Source of the DNA: Deltaproteobacteria bacterium ADurb.Bin207 | GTDB lineage: Bacteria; Myxococcota_A; Polyangia; Polyangiales; Polyangiaceae | Direction of reading: 5' to 3' | Length of the DNA stretch: 64,000 nucleotides | Assembly (NCBI GenBank): GCA_002070115.1 | Contig: MWCO01000004.1 | Location: forward strand, 62,001 to 126,000 | Shown: positions 36,202 to 45,810 of the stretch, piece after piece | How the letters are laid out: each line of letters starts with the position of its first letter | How positions within the stretch are numbered: the first letter of the stretch is position 1 | Position numbers and translations under genes: made by a program | The notes under the pieces: model-generated | Told to the model about the DNA's origin: nothing | Database searches by the model: none | The model's input: only the letters and a program-made list of their open reading frames with translations

Positions 36202-37146
36202 ATGCAATCGCAGCTTTTCCGGCTGTTCGATCTTGGCGCACCAAGCTACTTCGTGCTGCTCGTCACCGGGTTCCTTTTCGCCGCAACACTAGGAATTCTT
36301 TGGGCAAAACGCATTGGTCGCAATCCAGACGTCATCGTCGATCTCGCCCTCGGAATGCTGCTAGCTGGCGTTGCGGGCGCGCGCATCATGCACGTGCTCG
36401 TCGATGGCTATTTCTGGGACTATGTTCATCTTTGCACCAATCCCTCTTTGGTAGATTGGCAAATCACCAAAGACGCATGTTTGTCCGATCGTTATGATGG
36501 CGTCTGGGATGCGGCCAAAGGGGTATGCCATCCTCAGAAATCCGATTGTTTCGCGTGGGCCGCGTTTTGGGCCGGTGGTTTGACGTATTATGGAGGTTTC
36601 ATCGGCGCATCCGTCGTTGCGTGGTTCCTCTTGAAACGCGACCGTTTTCCATTTTGGAAAGCCGCGGATATGGCGGGGTTTGCCATCGCCACCGGGCTAG
36701 CTTTCGGCCGTATGGGATGTTTGCTCGCGGGATGCTGTTTCGGCGTACACAATGATGGTCCCCTCGCCCTCATCTTTCCTCCAGGAAGCCCTGCAAGCGA
36801 ATCGCAGTTCAAACTCGGTTTGCTCCCGAGTTCCCGCGTCGCCTCCCTGCCTGTTCTTCCCGCTCAACTCGGCGAAGCCATCGCTTCACTCGCCATCGCC
36901 GCTTTCTGTTTGCTCGTCGTTCACCCACGAAAACGCTATGACGGCCATGTATTCGTGGCATTCGTGATGTTGTATGCCCTGGCCAGGTTCCTTCTCGAGT
37001 TTTTCCGAGCCGATGATCGGGGCGGACTATGGGCGCTGTCCACATCCCAATGGGTTGGAATCATTCTCATAGCAATTGCCGCAGTGTTTCATGTTCATCG
37101 CATAAAAAAATTGCCAGTGATTCCAGAAACGATCGCCGAAGCATGA
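36202..37146 (+). CDS. lgt: Prolipoprotein diacylglyceryl transferase
   Basis: Lgt transfers diacylglycerol to the lipobox cysteine before LspA cleavage. The protein has the multi-pass core, GGLTYYGGFIGA, the RMGCLLAGCC variant of the Lgt signature, and the C-terminal FFRADDRGG. A loop at about residues 75-112 carries an insertion (HLCTNP, DACLSD, GVCHPQKSDC) with four cysteines absent from E. coli Lgt and could form periplasmic disulfides. It lies four bases after lspA, forming a lipoprotein-maturation unit. Confidence 0.92.
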   Translation: MQSQLFRLFDLGAPSYFVLLVTGFLFAATLGILWAKRIGRNPDVIVDLALGMLLAGVAGARIMHVLVDGYFWDYVHLCTNPSLVDWQITKDACLSDRYDGVWDAAKGVCHPQKSDCFAWAAFWAGGLTYYGGFIGASVVAWFLLKRDRFPFWKAADMAGFAIATGLAFGRMGCLLAGCCFGVHNDGPLALIFPPGSPASESQFKLGLLPSSRVASLPVLPAQLGEAIASLAIAAFCLLVVHPRKRYDGHVFVAFVMLYALARFLLEFFRADDRGGLWALSTSQWVGIILIAIAAVFHVHRIKKLPVIPETIAEA

Positions 37147-37193
37147 GCCTGGTGGTTGGCCACTTCATCAGCCGGAGCGTACAGTAAAAGACG

Positions 37194-38030
37194 ATGAACC
37201 GAATGCAACTCGGCGGTCTTTGCTTGGCAGTGACAACCCTATGCGCAGGGTGTTCGGGCAACGATGAGCGTCCTCCTGGTGTTGGTGGCTGTACGGATGT
37301 CCTCTGTGGCAAACCCGGAGGTGGTACGGTCAATCCACGACCTGATGGTGGGCAGCCAGAGGCTGCCATCGATGGGCAACAGGCGGACGTGGATGCGGCT
37401 CCCATCTCGACGGTCGACCTATCCGGATCGATTGTTCGCCTAACCGAAGAGCAATTCTCCCAGGAGGTTCCCTTTTTGGGATGGGGTTATCTTCGCGTGC
37501 CCACGGTATCCGGTGATGATCAAGTGAGTTTTGGGGGAGAAGCAGGAGTTGGTTTTTCCGCTACGGGAGTCGTCAGCGGACCTGGTTGGTTTACGGTCGT
37601 TCCCGAACCCGCATTTTATGACCTCGTCATCCCCACGCATGCTTACCTGATCGCACCCCAACAAGCTTCTTCGAACTTCACCGTACCCGTCGTGGATCGC
37701 GATCTGCTGACCTCGATCTACGCTTCTTTGTCTCCTCCCGCCTTCGTTCGCGCCGATGCTTCTCATGTGATCGTCGTTTTCGAGAAGAACGGTCAACGCG
37801 TGGCAGGCGTTAGCATCACAACCCATCCAACCGCGGAAGCCATCGCCTACGATCAAGGGGTAGGATATTCGACGGAAGGCACGGAAACGGGCGTCAACGG
37901 CACGGTCCTGCTTGTCAACGTCGTGGGAATGAGTCCTCTTCGGTGGAAAGACAATACTGGAACCGACGGCTCCCTTACGCTCGTACACGTGATTGGACAA
38001 GTGAGTTTCGTCCGGATCGACTTGTCTTGA
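37194..38030 (+). CDS. Lipoprotein, function unknown
   Basis: A signal peptide ends in lipobox LCAGC, followed by a Gly/Pro-rich linker (GGCTDVLCGKPGGG) and a 210-residue beta-type domain with no motif known to me (QEVPFLGWGYLRVP, VGFSATGVV). It starts 47 bp after lgt and may share its transcript. It converges with the HAD-phosphatase operon, with 38 bp between stops and no clear hairpin terminator. Likely a surface or periplasmic protein. Confidence 0.65.
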   Translation: MNRMQLGGLCLAVTTLCAGCSGNDERPPGVGGCTDVLCGKPGGGTVNPRPDGGQPEAAIDGQQADVDAAPISTVDLSGSIVRLTEEQFSQEVPFLGWGYLRVPTVSGDDQVSFGGEAGVGFSATGVVSGPGWFTVVPEPAFYDLVIPTHAYLIAPQQASSNFTVPVVDRDLLTSIYASLSPPAFVRADASHVIVVFEKNGQRVAGVSITTHPTAEAIAYDQGVGYSTEGTETGVNGTVLLVNVVGMSPLRWKDNTGTDGSLTLVHVIGQVSFVRIDLS

Positions 38031-38067
38031 AGAAAGTCTGTCTATCAGTGCGTCTAAGGGGAATCGT

Positions 38068-39000
38068 TCAACGAATATCCATCGATGACGAAGACGCGAA
38101 CGAGGCCATCACTTCCTCTGGAATCGAGGAAACGAGTTTTCGTGTTCGCGCATCCACGATCAATTCATCGAAATCCACGTTACCAAAGGGAGCCACGGCT
38201 TGCAGAGCGAGCGCTGCTTGACGAACCGTATCGATGGGGACCACCGACCGATCGGCAAGAGCGAGGGCGAGCTGGAAAGCGTTGCGAGTGGTCAGAAGCA
38301 ACGGGCCAAAGCGTTCGAATTCCACGGGTGACGACTTTTTCTCGAGATGGATGAAGATTTGCCGAACGGACCCAAGGGTTGGGGGCAACGCATCGCGCAT
38401 GGCGCGAATGCATGCGCGATCGTCAGCTTTTACGCCTTGAGCAGCCAAGGCTTCTTCCATCTTGGCGGATGACAACTCGCCTTTGATGATTTTGGCATAC
38501 AGCCAATAGGCGACCGCGTCTTTCTCCACATCATCACCAAAGAGATACTCGCTTGCCATGGGCCGTCGCCGTCGCCCCTCGAGCAACGCACAGATCTTGA
38601 AGCCTACTTGTTCCTTCAGGCGACCGGGGCGTCGTTGCATGATGGTTTTTGCCCAGTCTTTGAAGGTTATTCCGTCGTATTCCACGCCATCGAGCAACAT
38701 TTTTCGCGTGATGACGGCGCGCAATTGCGGAGGACTCGCCGAAACGAAGTAAAGAGGCGCGCAAGCAAATGCGGCGGTGGTTCCTCGACGAATACCTCGC
38801 AGCACCTCGGGCATTCCAGCGATGGCTTGTTTGTCCACCGCAAACTCGATGGGGATTCTGGCCATGTACTTGGGCTGTGAAAAACGTGTGGCCAGATAGG
38901 TTTTGTCGATATCCCAAATGAAAACGGGACCATCATAGTCCAGAGAAAAAATCCGGTCGTCGACGACGCTCAGGGGATAGCAACAAGGGTGGGACTTCAT
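38068..39000 (-). CDS. HAD-superfamily phosphatase, App1-like
   Basis: The N-terminal motif FIWDIDKTYL has D30 and D32 as the usual nucleophile and acid of HAD phosphatases; the Ser motif YFVSASPPQL and FGDDVEKD complete the set. This pattern resembles App1 (phosphatidate phosphatase) of the DUF2183 group. It is the last gene of the plsB-gpsA unit, overlapping gpsA by four bases (ATGA), so dephosphorylation of a phospholipid intermediate fits. Substrate is inferred only. Confidence 0.72.
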   Translation of the reverse strand: MKSHPCCYPLSVVDDRIFSLDYDGPVFIWDIDKTYLATRFSQPKYMARIPIEFAVDKQAIAGMPEVLRGIRRGTTAAFACAPLYFVSASPPQLRAVITRKMLLDGVEYDGITFKDWAKTIMQRRPGRLKEQVGFKICALLEGRRRRPMASEYLFGDDVEKDAVAYWLYAKIIKGELSSAKMEEALAAQGVKADDRACIRAMRDALPPTLGSVRQIFIHLEKKSSPVEFERFGPLLLTTRNAFQLALALADRSVVPIDTVRQAALALQAVAPFGNVDFDELIVDARTRKLVSSIPEEVMASFASSSSMDIR

Positions 39001-40019
39001 CGGTATCGCAACGTCGACAGTTCGTCGCCGACGGGCAAACGCATCAATTCACCGAACGCGCCAGTCGCATTTTTTCCATCGAAGAGCACTGAATACACAG
39101 CCTGACAGATGGGCAAATGAAGACCGGCGGCAGCGGCTCGTCGATGCACTGCATCGGTCGTGGGAACACCTTCAGCGGTGAATTTCAGCTCACGCAAGAT
39201 CGTGTCGAGGTCCTTGCCTAGAGCCAGACGCTCTCCCACCCGGTGGTTGCGACTCAGCTTGGAATTGCACGTGGCCACCAGGTCTCCGATACCGGCCAGG
39301 CCGCCGAAGGTAAATACATCGGCTCCGAGATGAGTGCCCAACCAGGCCATTTCACTGAGTCCTCGCGTGATGACGAGAGAGCGAGCGTTATCTCCGAAAC
39401 CCAGGCCATCGGCGACTCCCGCGGCAATGGCGATGATGTTTTTGAAAGCGCCTCCCACTTCGACACCCACCACATCGCGACCACCATAGACGCGAAGATG
39501 GCTGTGAGAGAACAAAGCTTGCACGCCGTGGACGACTTCATCGTAGGGCGATGCGATCACCGAGCCGGAGGGGTGACCTTGCATGAGTTCCGCGGCGAGA
39601 TTGGGTCCCGACAGCACTCCGATTTTCAGCGCGCAGGTTTCTTCTCGTAAAATCTGAGACATACGCGCAAAGGTGGCGGCTTCGATCCCTTTGGTGGCAT
39701 GCACCAAAAGCTGATCTCCTCGAAGATGCTCACCCACGGTCCTTGCCACCTCGCGAAAGGATTTGGAGGGTATCGCCATGAGCACCACGGTTGCTCCCTG
39801 CACAGCCAATTGCATATCCGTGGTAGCTTGCAGATGGTCTGGCAACCGCGCCTCCCCCAGGTACGCTCCGTTGGTATGCGCTTGATTGATCTCGTTGGCC
39901 TGCTGCTCGCGACGCACCCACATCCGCACGCGATGACCTTGCGCGGCTGCGATCATGGCAAGCGCCGAACCAAAGCTTCCCCCTCCGACGATGCATAAAT
40001 CGGTAGTCATGGCTGTCAT
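38997..40019 (-). CDS. gpsA: Glycerol-3-phosphate dehydrogenase [NAD(P)+]
   Basis: Makes sn-glycerol-3-phosphate from dihydroxyacetone phosphate. The N-terminal Rossmann motif is CIVGGGSFGSALA; the catalytic-lysine region GAFKNIIAIAAGVADGLGFGDNA matches (given as GAFKNI, GFGDNA), and the C-terminal region is intact. At 340 residues it has normal length. The start at 40019 overlaps the plsB stop (ATGA), and the downstream HAD gene overlaps its stop likewise, so the three are translationally coupled. Confidence 0.95.
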   Translation of the reverse strand: MTAMTTDLCIVGGGSFGSALAMIAAAQGHRVRMWVRREQQANEINQAHTNGAYLGEARLPDHLQATTDMQLAVQGATVVLMAIPSKSFREVARTVGEHLRGDQLLVHATKGIEAATFARMSQILREETCALKIGVLSGPNLAAELMQGHPSGSVIASPYDEVVHGVQALFSHSHLRVYGGRDVVGVEVGGAFKNIIAIAAGVADGLGFGDNARSLVITRGLSEMAWLGTHLGADVFTFGGLAGIGDLVATCNSKLSRNHRVGERLALGKDLDTILRELKFTAEGVPTTDAVHRRAAAAGLHLPICQAVYSVLFDGKNATGAFGELMRLPVGDELSTLRYR

Positions 40020-41623
40020 GACAGCTCCGCCTGTAGCTCCGCCACATGCCCATCGAGACGGTTTTGATAGAAATAGATGAGGTTTCGGTCCTCATGAAAG
40101 AGCCGATCCCCCCGTCGTTCGATGGCCGCGCGGCGATGATAGGAACTCAAGTGGGCCAAGGCGTAATGAACGAGCGTGGGCGTTTCGAACTCACGCAACG
40201 GCAGGTCGAGCCGAACGCGTTCACGGTCCGCGAGGCGTCGAAGGGCCTCTCTCACCTTGTCGATGCGCCCATAGGCTTCGGGAATGGGAATGCTTTCCTC
40301 AGCTCCTCCAGTTCGCAACAAGCGATACAGGTCCATTCCCTGGGATTTTTCTTGTAACCAGCGAAACACGACGTGACAAAGCACGTTGGTTGTCTTCAGC
40401 ATCGTGTGTTTGCGATAGGACTGCACGATCGCATGGGCGAGTTCGCGCGTATATTCTCCGTCCCGTTGCGCATCGAGTTGGACTATTCCGTTTTTGATGA
40501 CGTAACGCGTTCGATCGATCGGTCGGTCTCGGAAATCGCGGGACACACCATCGTCGTCCACACGGTTTCCGAAAACATCGAGAGGCTCGCCTAACACAAC
40601 GTGGATTTTCGATTGGAGGGAGAAGAGTTTTTTGGTGAAGTCGAGGATGACCTTGGGCTTGGAAAACTCATCGTCTTCAATGATGTACCGAGCTTTTCCG
40701 GCCTCTTTCAGGTAATCCGCGATGAGCGTTTCGGCTTCGAGAACGAGTTCGTAGTTGATGGTGCATGGCACGACGAAGATGTCGGGGCGGACTTTTTTTT
40801 CGATGAGGTTGCGCACGTAGGCGTCCAAGCCCATGCCAAGCAGGCCTAGTTTCAAGCCTTGTTCTACACGACCGGACCGACTGCGCGTTCCTCCCGGAAA
40901 GAACAGATTGTGATACCCCAGTTCCATGCTGCAGCCGGCATACGCCTTCAGCACATCCTTGTAGATTTTGGCTTTTTTCCGTCGATCGACTCTGTAGGCC
41001 CCCAAATTATGCATGAAAAATCCGATCAGCTTGTTGCTGAACAGATTCAATCCCGCACCGTACAAATGCGGGGGAAGGCCCATGCGCCAGATGGCATATC
41101 CCATCAGAATCGAGTCCAGATTGCTCGAATGGGTGGGGACCATGACCAACGTTGCTTTTTGTGCGAGGGACTTGACCCGTTGGACGTGGCCCGAAACTTC
41201 AAATTGCTCTTCCAAATCCGACATGCCCAGCGGGATGGACTGCACCAACTTGATGGGACTCAACGCATTGAGCAGAAGATTCAACCCCACCGGGACCAAA
41301 CGCGTGGACAGCGCGTACACCCGGGGATCGAAATGACCCGTCACCTCTTGCACGAATCGATGCGTGATCTGTTTGAGCGCCTTGCGCTGGCTCTGCACAT
41401 CCATCCGCAACGAACGGGTATGCATCCGCTCATAAAACGCCAACTGCTCGCTTTTGGAAGGGCCGTCCGGCTCGGTTTCGAGACGTTTTCGCTCTTCGTA
41501 TAGCGTGTCGAATACAGCCTGCTCCACACGTTGCGCATCTGTACCAACCTCGTCGAGGACACGCTGGACAACCTCGACCTGAACCCGTTCCTTGTCTTTC
41601 CGGTTCACCTGATAGCCACCCAT
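40016..41623 (-). CDS. Glycerol-3-phosphate O-acyltransferase (PlsB/GPAT-like)
   Basis: A membrane-associated acyltransferase: the HX4D motif THSSNLD (H165, D170), the glycerol-3-phosphate region FPGGTRSRSG at about 241-251 and the catalytic-site flanks match the PlsB/PlsC group. At 535 residues it is shorter than E. coli PlsB (about 800) but clearly longer than PlsC, as in several delta-proteobacterial GPATs. It starts the plsB-gpsA-App1 unit and would acylate the glycerol phosphate made by GpsA. ATG 41623 is the first start. Confidence 0.88.
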   Translation of the reverse strand: MGGYQVNRKDKERVQVEVVQRVLDEVGTDAQRVEQAVFDTLYEERKRLETEPDGPSKSEQLAFYERMHTRSLRMDVQSQRKALKQITHRFVQEVTGHFDPRVYALSTRLVPVGLNLLLNALSPIKLVQSIPLGMSDLEEQFEVSGHVQRVKSLAQKATLVMVPTHSSNLDSILMGYAIWRMGLPPHLYGAGLNLFSNKLIGFFMHNLGAYRVDRRKKAKIYKDVLKAYAGCSMELGYHNLFFPGGTRSRSGRVEQGLKLGLLGMGLDAYVRNLIEKKVRPDIFVVPCTINYELVLEAETLIADYLKEAGKARYIIEDDEFSKPKVILDFTKKLFSLQSKIHVVLGEPLDVFGNRVDDDGVSRDFRDRPIDRTRYVIKNGIVQLDAQRDGEYTRELAHAIVQSYRKHTMLKTTNVLCHVVFRWLQEKSQGMDLYRLLRTGGAEESIPIPEAYGRIDKVREALRRLADRERVRLDLPLREFETPTLVHYALAHLSSYHRRAAIERRGDRLFHEDRNLIYFYQNRLDGHVAELQAELS

Positions 41624-41915
41624 TCGAGAAGAGTTGGCCTATCACATCACGCAAGTAATCCTTGGTCAACCAAGAGCATGAGCCGCACAGCTTCCCGGCA
41701 ATCGGCTGTAATATACTGAAATTACAACGAATTTTTTCACGCCTCTTGCTATCCTGTCCCAAGGTTTTCATACAAGATATTGAATCCCTCGGTGCTGTGC
41801 CCGCCCTAGCGACCGGAATCCATTCCTCCCAAGCGGGCGCAAGTATTTGTATATAGAAATAAATCGAATTGTCGCCAGGGGATAACCGAAGTCACGGTTT
41901 CATCCAGGAGATCAG
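41624..41915. other. Divergent intergenic region between plsB-like gene and hybrid kinase
   Basis: About 290 bp, AT-rich at 41707-41740 and 41838-41870, should hold promoters for both units. The one structured element is the inverted repeat at 41707-41726. No RNA gene seen. Confidence 0.45.
41707..41726. promoter_or_regulatory. Inverted repeat TGTAAT-N8-ATTACA, possible operator
   Basis: A perfect 6-bp inverted repeat with an 8-base spacer lies between the divergent plsB-like gene and the hybrid kinase gene. The arm length and spacing fit a dimeric helix-turn-helix repressor. A link to lipid synthesis control would be natural, but no regulator is encoded nearby, so this is inference. Confidence 0.35.
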
Positions 41916-44285
41916 ATGAGCGAGCGCTTTCGAGTCGAGCAGGAATCCCCCGCGGAATCCATGAGACGTCCTGATGAACACCCCTGGGCCCCGGTCCTTG
42001 AAAAAGCGTTCGACGCTTGCCCGCACCCTTTGGTGATTTTGCACCGCACAGACCACACGATTCTCGAAATCAATCAGGCGATGAGCCGAGTCACTGGTTT
42101 TTCTCGCGATCAAATCGTCGGACGAACCCTAACGGACATAGAGTTGTTCAAGGGAAAGGCCGAGGGGCAAAGCATCGACGACGTCCTTTCCTTCTTCGAA
42201 AACTCCGTTGCCAATCATCCTGTTCGCCTGCATGCCGTCGCGGGCAACACCATCGAATGTCTGTTGTCTGCCGCACCTTTCCACGCGAACGATGAGCCCT
42301 ACGTCGTCATGTCCTTCGAGGACAGCCATGATCGTCTCGACGTGGAAAAAGCGCTGGAAGTCACTCAACAACGCCTCGAATTGGCGTTTGAAGGTTCCTC
42401 GACGGCGCTTTGGGAGTGGTCCCTTCCCGACGATACGGGTTTTTCGATTGCGTATTATGAATCGATGCTTGGGTATCCCGAAGGGAGTCTCGCGCGGGGA
42501 TTGAATCAAGTGCGTGCGTTGATTCATCCGGAAGACGTCGAAGCCGCGATCCAAGCGCTGCGCGAGCATGTCAAAGGGGCGGCAACCTCGTGGTCCGAGG
42601 AATTCCGCGTCATGACACGCGCGGGTCGTTGGATATGGGTCCATGCTTCCGGACGCATCGTTGCTTCTTCGCTCGACGGCAAACCGACGCGGTTGGCGGG
42701 TACGTTGCGGGACGTAACGATGAGCAAGCAAGTCGAGGAGGCACTTCGTCTCGAAAGCGATCGTTTTCAATCGCTCGTACACAATTCGTTCGACATTGTG
42801 TTGGTGGTCGATGCCCGGGGACTCATCAAGTATGTGACACCATCGACGGTTCAGTTGCTTGGCTATGAAGCCGACGCCATCGTTGGCACCAACGCTTTTT
42901 CGTATGTTCATCCCGATGATACCGAGTTTCTCATTCGGGAGTTCAACCAAGACGTTCTCACCAAGACGAACAAGGGAATTCCTTCTGCGTTTCGCGCATG
43001 GAAAGCCGATGGTCGAGTGATCCAACTGGAAGGATTGGCGACGAATATGTTGGAGAATCCAGCCATCAGCGGGGTGGTCATCGTCGCCCGGGACGTGACG
43101 GAACGCCGTCAGATGGAGGCTCGAATCCTTCAGGCGCAGAAGCTCGAGAGCTTGGGGGTATTGGCGGGAGGCGTTGCCCATGATTTCAACAATCTGCTGA
43201 CATCGATTCTTGGCAACACGAGCCTCGCGGCTCAGACGCTTGGGCAAGACAGTTCCGCGCAGACACTGCTCGACCGGGTGCAAACCGCCGCGCGTCGTGC
43301 CGCTGAATTGACCCGCCAACTTCTAACGTTTTCCGGGCATCATTCGGTGCAGGGTCACCCTGTGCATTTGGGTGAGCTAACCCATGAAATCGCGGAACTC
43401 ATGCGTGTGAGCATCGGCCGCAATCGAACGTTGGACCTTGCTATGCCAGAGGATCTGCCTGCTGTCCTCGCCGATGCCACCCAATTGCGTCAAGTGGTGA
43501 TGAATCTCATCGTGAATGCGGCTGAGTCTTACGGCGACGCATCAGGACAGGTACGCGTGCAGATCGGTGAGCGCCATTGCGATGACCAATGTCTGCGCTC
43601 TTGCAACTTCGTTTCGGACCAAGCCTCCGGTGGACATTACGTATATGTCTCTGTGAGCGACGATGGCAAAGGTATGGCATCGGAGACGGTGGCACGTATT
43701 TTCGACCCGTTCTTCACCACCAAATTCACGGGCCGCGGGCTTGGATTGTCGTCTGTGCTCGGCACCATTCGTAGTCATGGTGGAGCGATTTGCGTCCAAT
43801 CCAAACCCGGACACGGCTCCACGTTTACGGTCCTGCTTCCTGCCGACAAACAGAAAACACCAATTTCAGGCCTCGAAGCCAGACATAACACGCCCGTTGT
43901 CGTACCACAGCAAGGTACGATTCTCGTCGTCGACGACGAAGCGGTCATTCGCGATTTTTGCGTAGCTGGACTGAAAACCGCGGGATTACATGCGTTGAGC
44001 GCTTCCGATGGTCCCTCTGCCATCGAGACGCTTCACACTCTCGGCGATGACCTCCGTTTGGTATTGCTCGACTTGACCATGCCCAACACCAACACCGATC
44101 AGGTGATTGCATCGATTCGGGAACACTCGCCACAGCTTCCCATCCTGTTGACGAGCGGACACGCCGAATCTCATGTTTTGTCTCGAATCAAGAATCTAAA
44201 CGAAACCCGCTTTCTGCCCAAGCCGTTCTGTTTGCATGAACTACTCGATGCCGTGCGCGACGCATTGCAGGAGCCCACAGGGTAG
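41916..44285 (+). CDS. Hybrid histidine kinase (three PAS, HisKA, HATPase, receiver)
   Basis: A 789-residue soluble kinase. Three PAS-type sensors occupy about residues 25-140, 150-265 and 275-400. The HisKA helix has phospho-acceptor H422 in GGVAHDFNNLL, the ATPase has NLIVNAAES, DDGKGM and GLGLSS, and a C-terminal receiver has VVDDE, D719 in LLDLTMP and a lysine in FLPKPF. No membrane segment is seen, so the signal is cytoplasmic or bound by the PAS domains. AGGAGA precedes the ATG. It converges on the peptidase gene, four bases between stops. Confidence 0.93.
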   Translation: MSERFRVEQESPAESMRRPDEHPWAPVLEKAFDACPHPLVILHRTDHTILEINQAMSRVTGFSRDQIVGRTLTDIELFKGKAEGQSIDDVLSFFENSVANHPVRLHAVAGNTIECLLSAAPFHANDEPYVVMSFEDSHDRLDVEKALEVTQQRLELAFEGSSTALWEWSLPDDTGFSIAYYESMLGYPEGSLARGLNQVRALIHPEDVEAAIQALREHVKGAATSWSEEFRVMTRAGRWIWVHASGRIVASSLDGKPTRLAGTLRDVTMSKQVEEALRLESDRFQSLVHNSFDIVLVVDARGLIKYVTPSTVQLLGYEADAIVGTNAFSYVHPDDTEFLIREFNQDVLTKTNKGIPSAFRAWKADGRVIQLEGLATNMLENPAISGVVIVARDVTERRQMEARILQAQKLESLGVLAGGVAHDFNNLLTSILGNTSLAAQTLGQDSSAQTLLDRVQTAARRAAELTRQLLTFSGHHSVQGHPVHLGELTHEIAELMRVSIGRNRTLDLAMPEDLPAVLADATQLRQVVMNLIVNAAESYGDASGQVRVQIGERHCDDQCLRSCNFVSDQASGGHYVYVSVSDDGKGMASETVARIFDPFFTTKFTGRGLGLSSVLGTIRSHGGAICVQSKPGHGSTFTVLLPADKQKTPISGLEARHNTPVVVPQQGTILVVDDEAVIRDFCVAGLKTAGLHALSASDGPSAIETLHTLGDDLRLVLLDLTMPNTNTDQVIASIREHSPQLPILLTSGHAESHVLSRIKNLNETRFLPKPFCLHELLDAVRDALQEPTG

Positions 44286-44289
44286 CGCA

Positions 44290-45810
44290 TCAGTAGCGTG
44301 GGGCATTTCGTGCGGCTTCGCAAAGCCAGGAACGGGCGGCATCGGTGGGCAGAGCAGGAGGCGGTTTGGCTTCACAGGCGCACTCCGAACTCCAGGGATT
44401 CAACGAAAGTCCACGAAAAAAGGCATATTCCGCACCTACTCCGTCATGGCGCTCTTCCCGCATCCGGCCCAGAAGCGAGAAGGCTTCCGCGTGGGGGGCC
44501 ATGGGGGGCCCAGCCTGTCGTAGCAGATTCCAAGCGCTATCCACGTCTCCATGACGAAGGCTTGCTTTCGCTAGCAAGTACCGGATTTGCAAGTCATTGG
44601 GCCATCGTTCCTCGGCAGTCTGAAGCAAACGAGCCGCCGCAGCGCCGTGTCCTCTTTCCAGCAGCAGACGCCCCAATCGCACATCGCGAAGCACGAGCGC
44701 ATCCGGTCCGCGCTCACGGGACAGCTCGCTGGGCACGGGTCGTGGTGTCCCTGTTAACCACGCTCGCCATGCCTGTTGCCAAGCTTGTAGGTCGCGCCCG
44801 GTCATCGACGCGAGCACTTCCGAAACACCTTCCGATGGACCTGCTTCGCGCAGCCGAGGAATCAGTTCCACCAACATCTGTTCACCGAGTTCGGATAGCA
44901 GGAACCGGAGAAAACTCTCCACCTGGGCATAGACCACCAAGGCGTGGGTTGGGGAAGGCAGCAACGCCACGGAAGGACCCAGGTCATCGAAGTCCCGTGC
45001 CAGGTTCTTCGAGATTCCCGCAGCCGCAATATCATGGGGAGAAGGATATGGATCGTAGTCGTCGGGGCGACGCCACCGCTTCTCGAAGGTTTTCGCCACT
45101 CCTTCTTGCAACCACAAGGGAGCCCGATCCCGTGTTCCCATCCCCAGCGCAATATGAGTAAGCTCATGCGCAAGGGTATCCATCCACGGATAGCCAGCGC
45201 TCATCGCGCGAGGAGAAACCATCGTTACCCGTCCCCAATTGGCGATGGCCACCGTTCCGGTCGTGCGCGCGGCATCTTCCGGAAGACCAGTCATTTTTGC
45301 CAAGGAAAAATGATCGCGCACGAGTTCCACATACATGGGTCGCGGAAGCTCCACACCAAGTCCTTGTCGCAACGACGATCGTGATGCATCGATGACTTCC
45401 GAGATGAACGGGACCAAGGGCTGGTCATGGTCATCCTGCATGCGCACGATGACGTCGTGGTGGATATCATGCACGACGAAGGCGCCCGCGACGGCCTGAG
45501 CGCTATCTCGCGCGAGTTGGCCGAGTTGTGCGCCTTGGGCAATTGCGGCGACATCGGGCCGCTCCAGGATGCGCGCGGCTTCTTCGTAACGTGTGGAAAA
45601 CAGTAGTAATTTCCCGTATTCGAGAGCTGCTTGCGGATCGGACAAGGCACCTTGGAGCCATGGCTCCGCCTCTTTCAGCCGGAGTTCCGAAATGAGAATG
45701 CGCGCCCGGTTCGCGGGATGATCCCAAGCCGCCACGGCTTGCGCTCCGATGCATAACGACACCGCGATGCCAATCGCCTGGATGAATCCGATCCAACGCT
45801 TGTGGGTCAT
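44290..45810 (-). CDS. Peptidase-MA-like metallopeptidase with TPR region
   Basis: A signal peptide (ending GAQAVA) is followed by a helical region, then a gluzincin-type domain: HELTH (H215, E216, H219) and the third ligand in WLQEGVA (E236), the Peptidase-MA-like arrangement. The last 150 residues are helical repeats of TPR type. It is thus a periplasmic zinc peptidase, substrate unknown. Its start overlaps the stop of the upstream DUF4175 gene by four bases, so the two are translationally coupled. The third metal ligand is present, so activity is plausible. Confidence 0.75.
   Translation of the reverse strand: MTHKRWIGFIQAIGIAVSLCIGAQAVAAWDHPANRARILISELRLKEAEPWLQGALSDPQAALEYGKLLLFSTRYEEAARILERPDVAAIAQGAQLGQLARDSAQAVAGAFVVHDIHHDVIVRMQDDHDQPLVPFISEVIDASRSSLRQGLGVELPRPMYVELVRDHFSLAKMTGLPEDAARTTGTVAIANWGRVTMVSPRAMSAGYPWMDTLAHELTHIALGMGTRDRAPLWLQEGVAKTFEKRWRRPDDYDPYPSPHDIAAAGISKNLARDFDDLGPSVALLPSPTHALVVYAQVESFLRFLLSELGEQMLVELIPRLREAGPSEGVSEVLASMTGRDLQAWQQAWRAWLTGTPRPVPSELSRERGPDALVLRDVRLGRLLLERGHGAAAARLLQTAEERWPNDLQIRYLLAKASLRHGDVDSAWNLLRQAGPPMAPHAEAFSLLGRMREERHDGVGAEYAFFRGLSLNPWSSECACEAKPPPALPTDAARSWLCEAARNAPRY

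Noticed and set aside
42129-43319. Minus-strand frame of 396 codons
   Set aside because: Antisense to the hybrid kinase gene with intact motifs.
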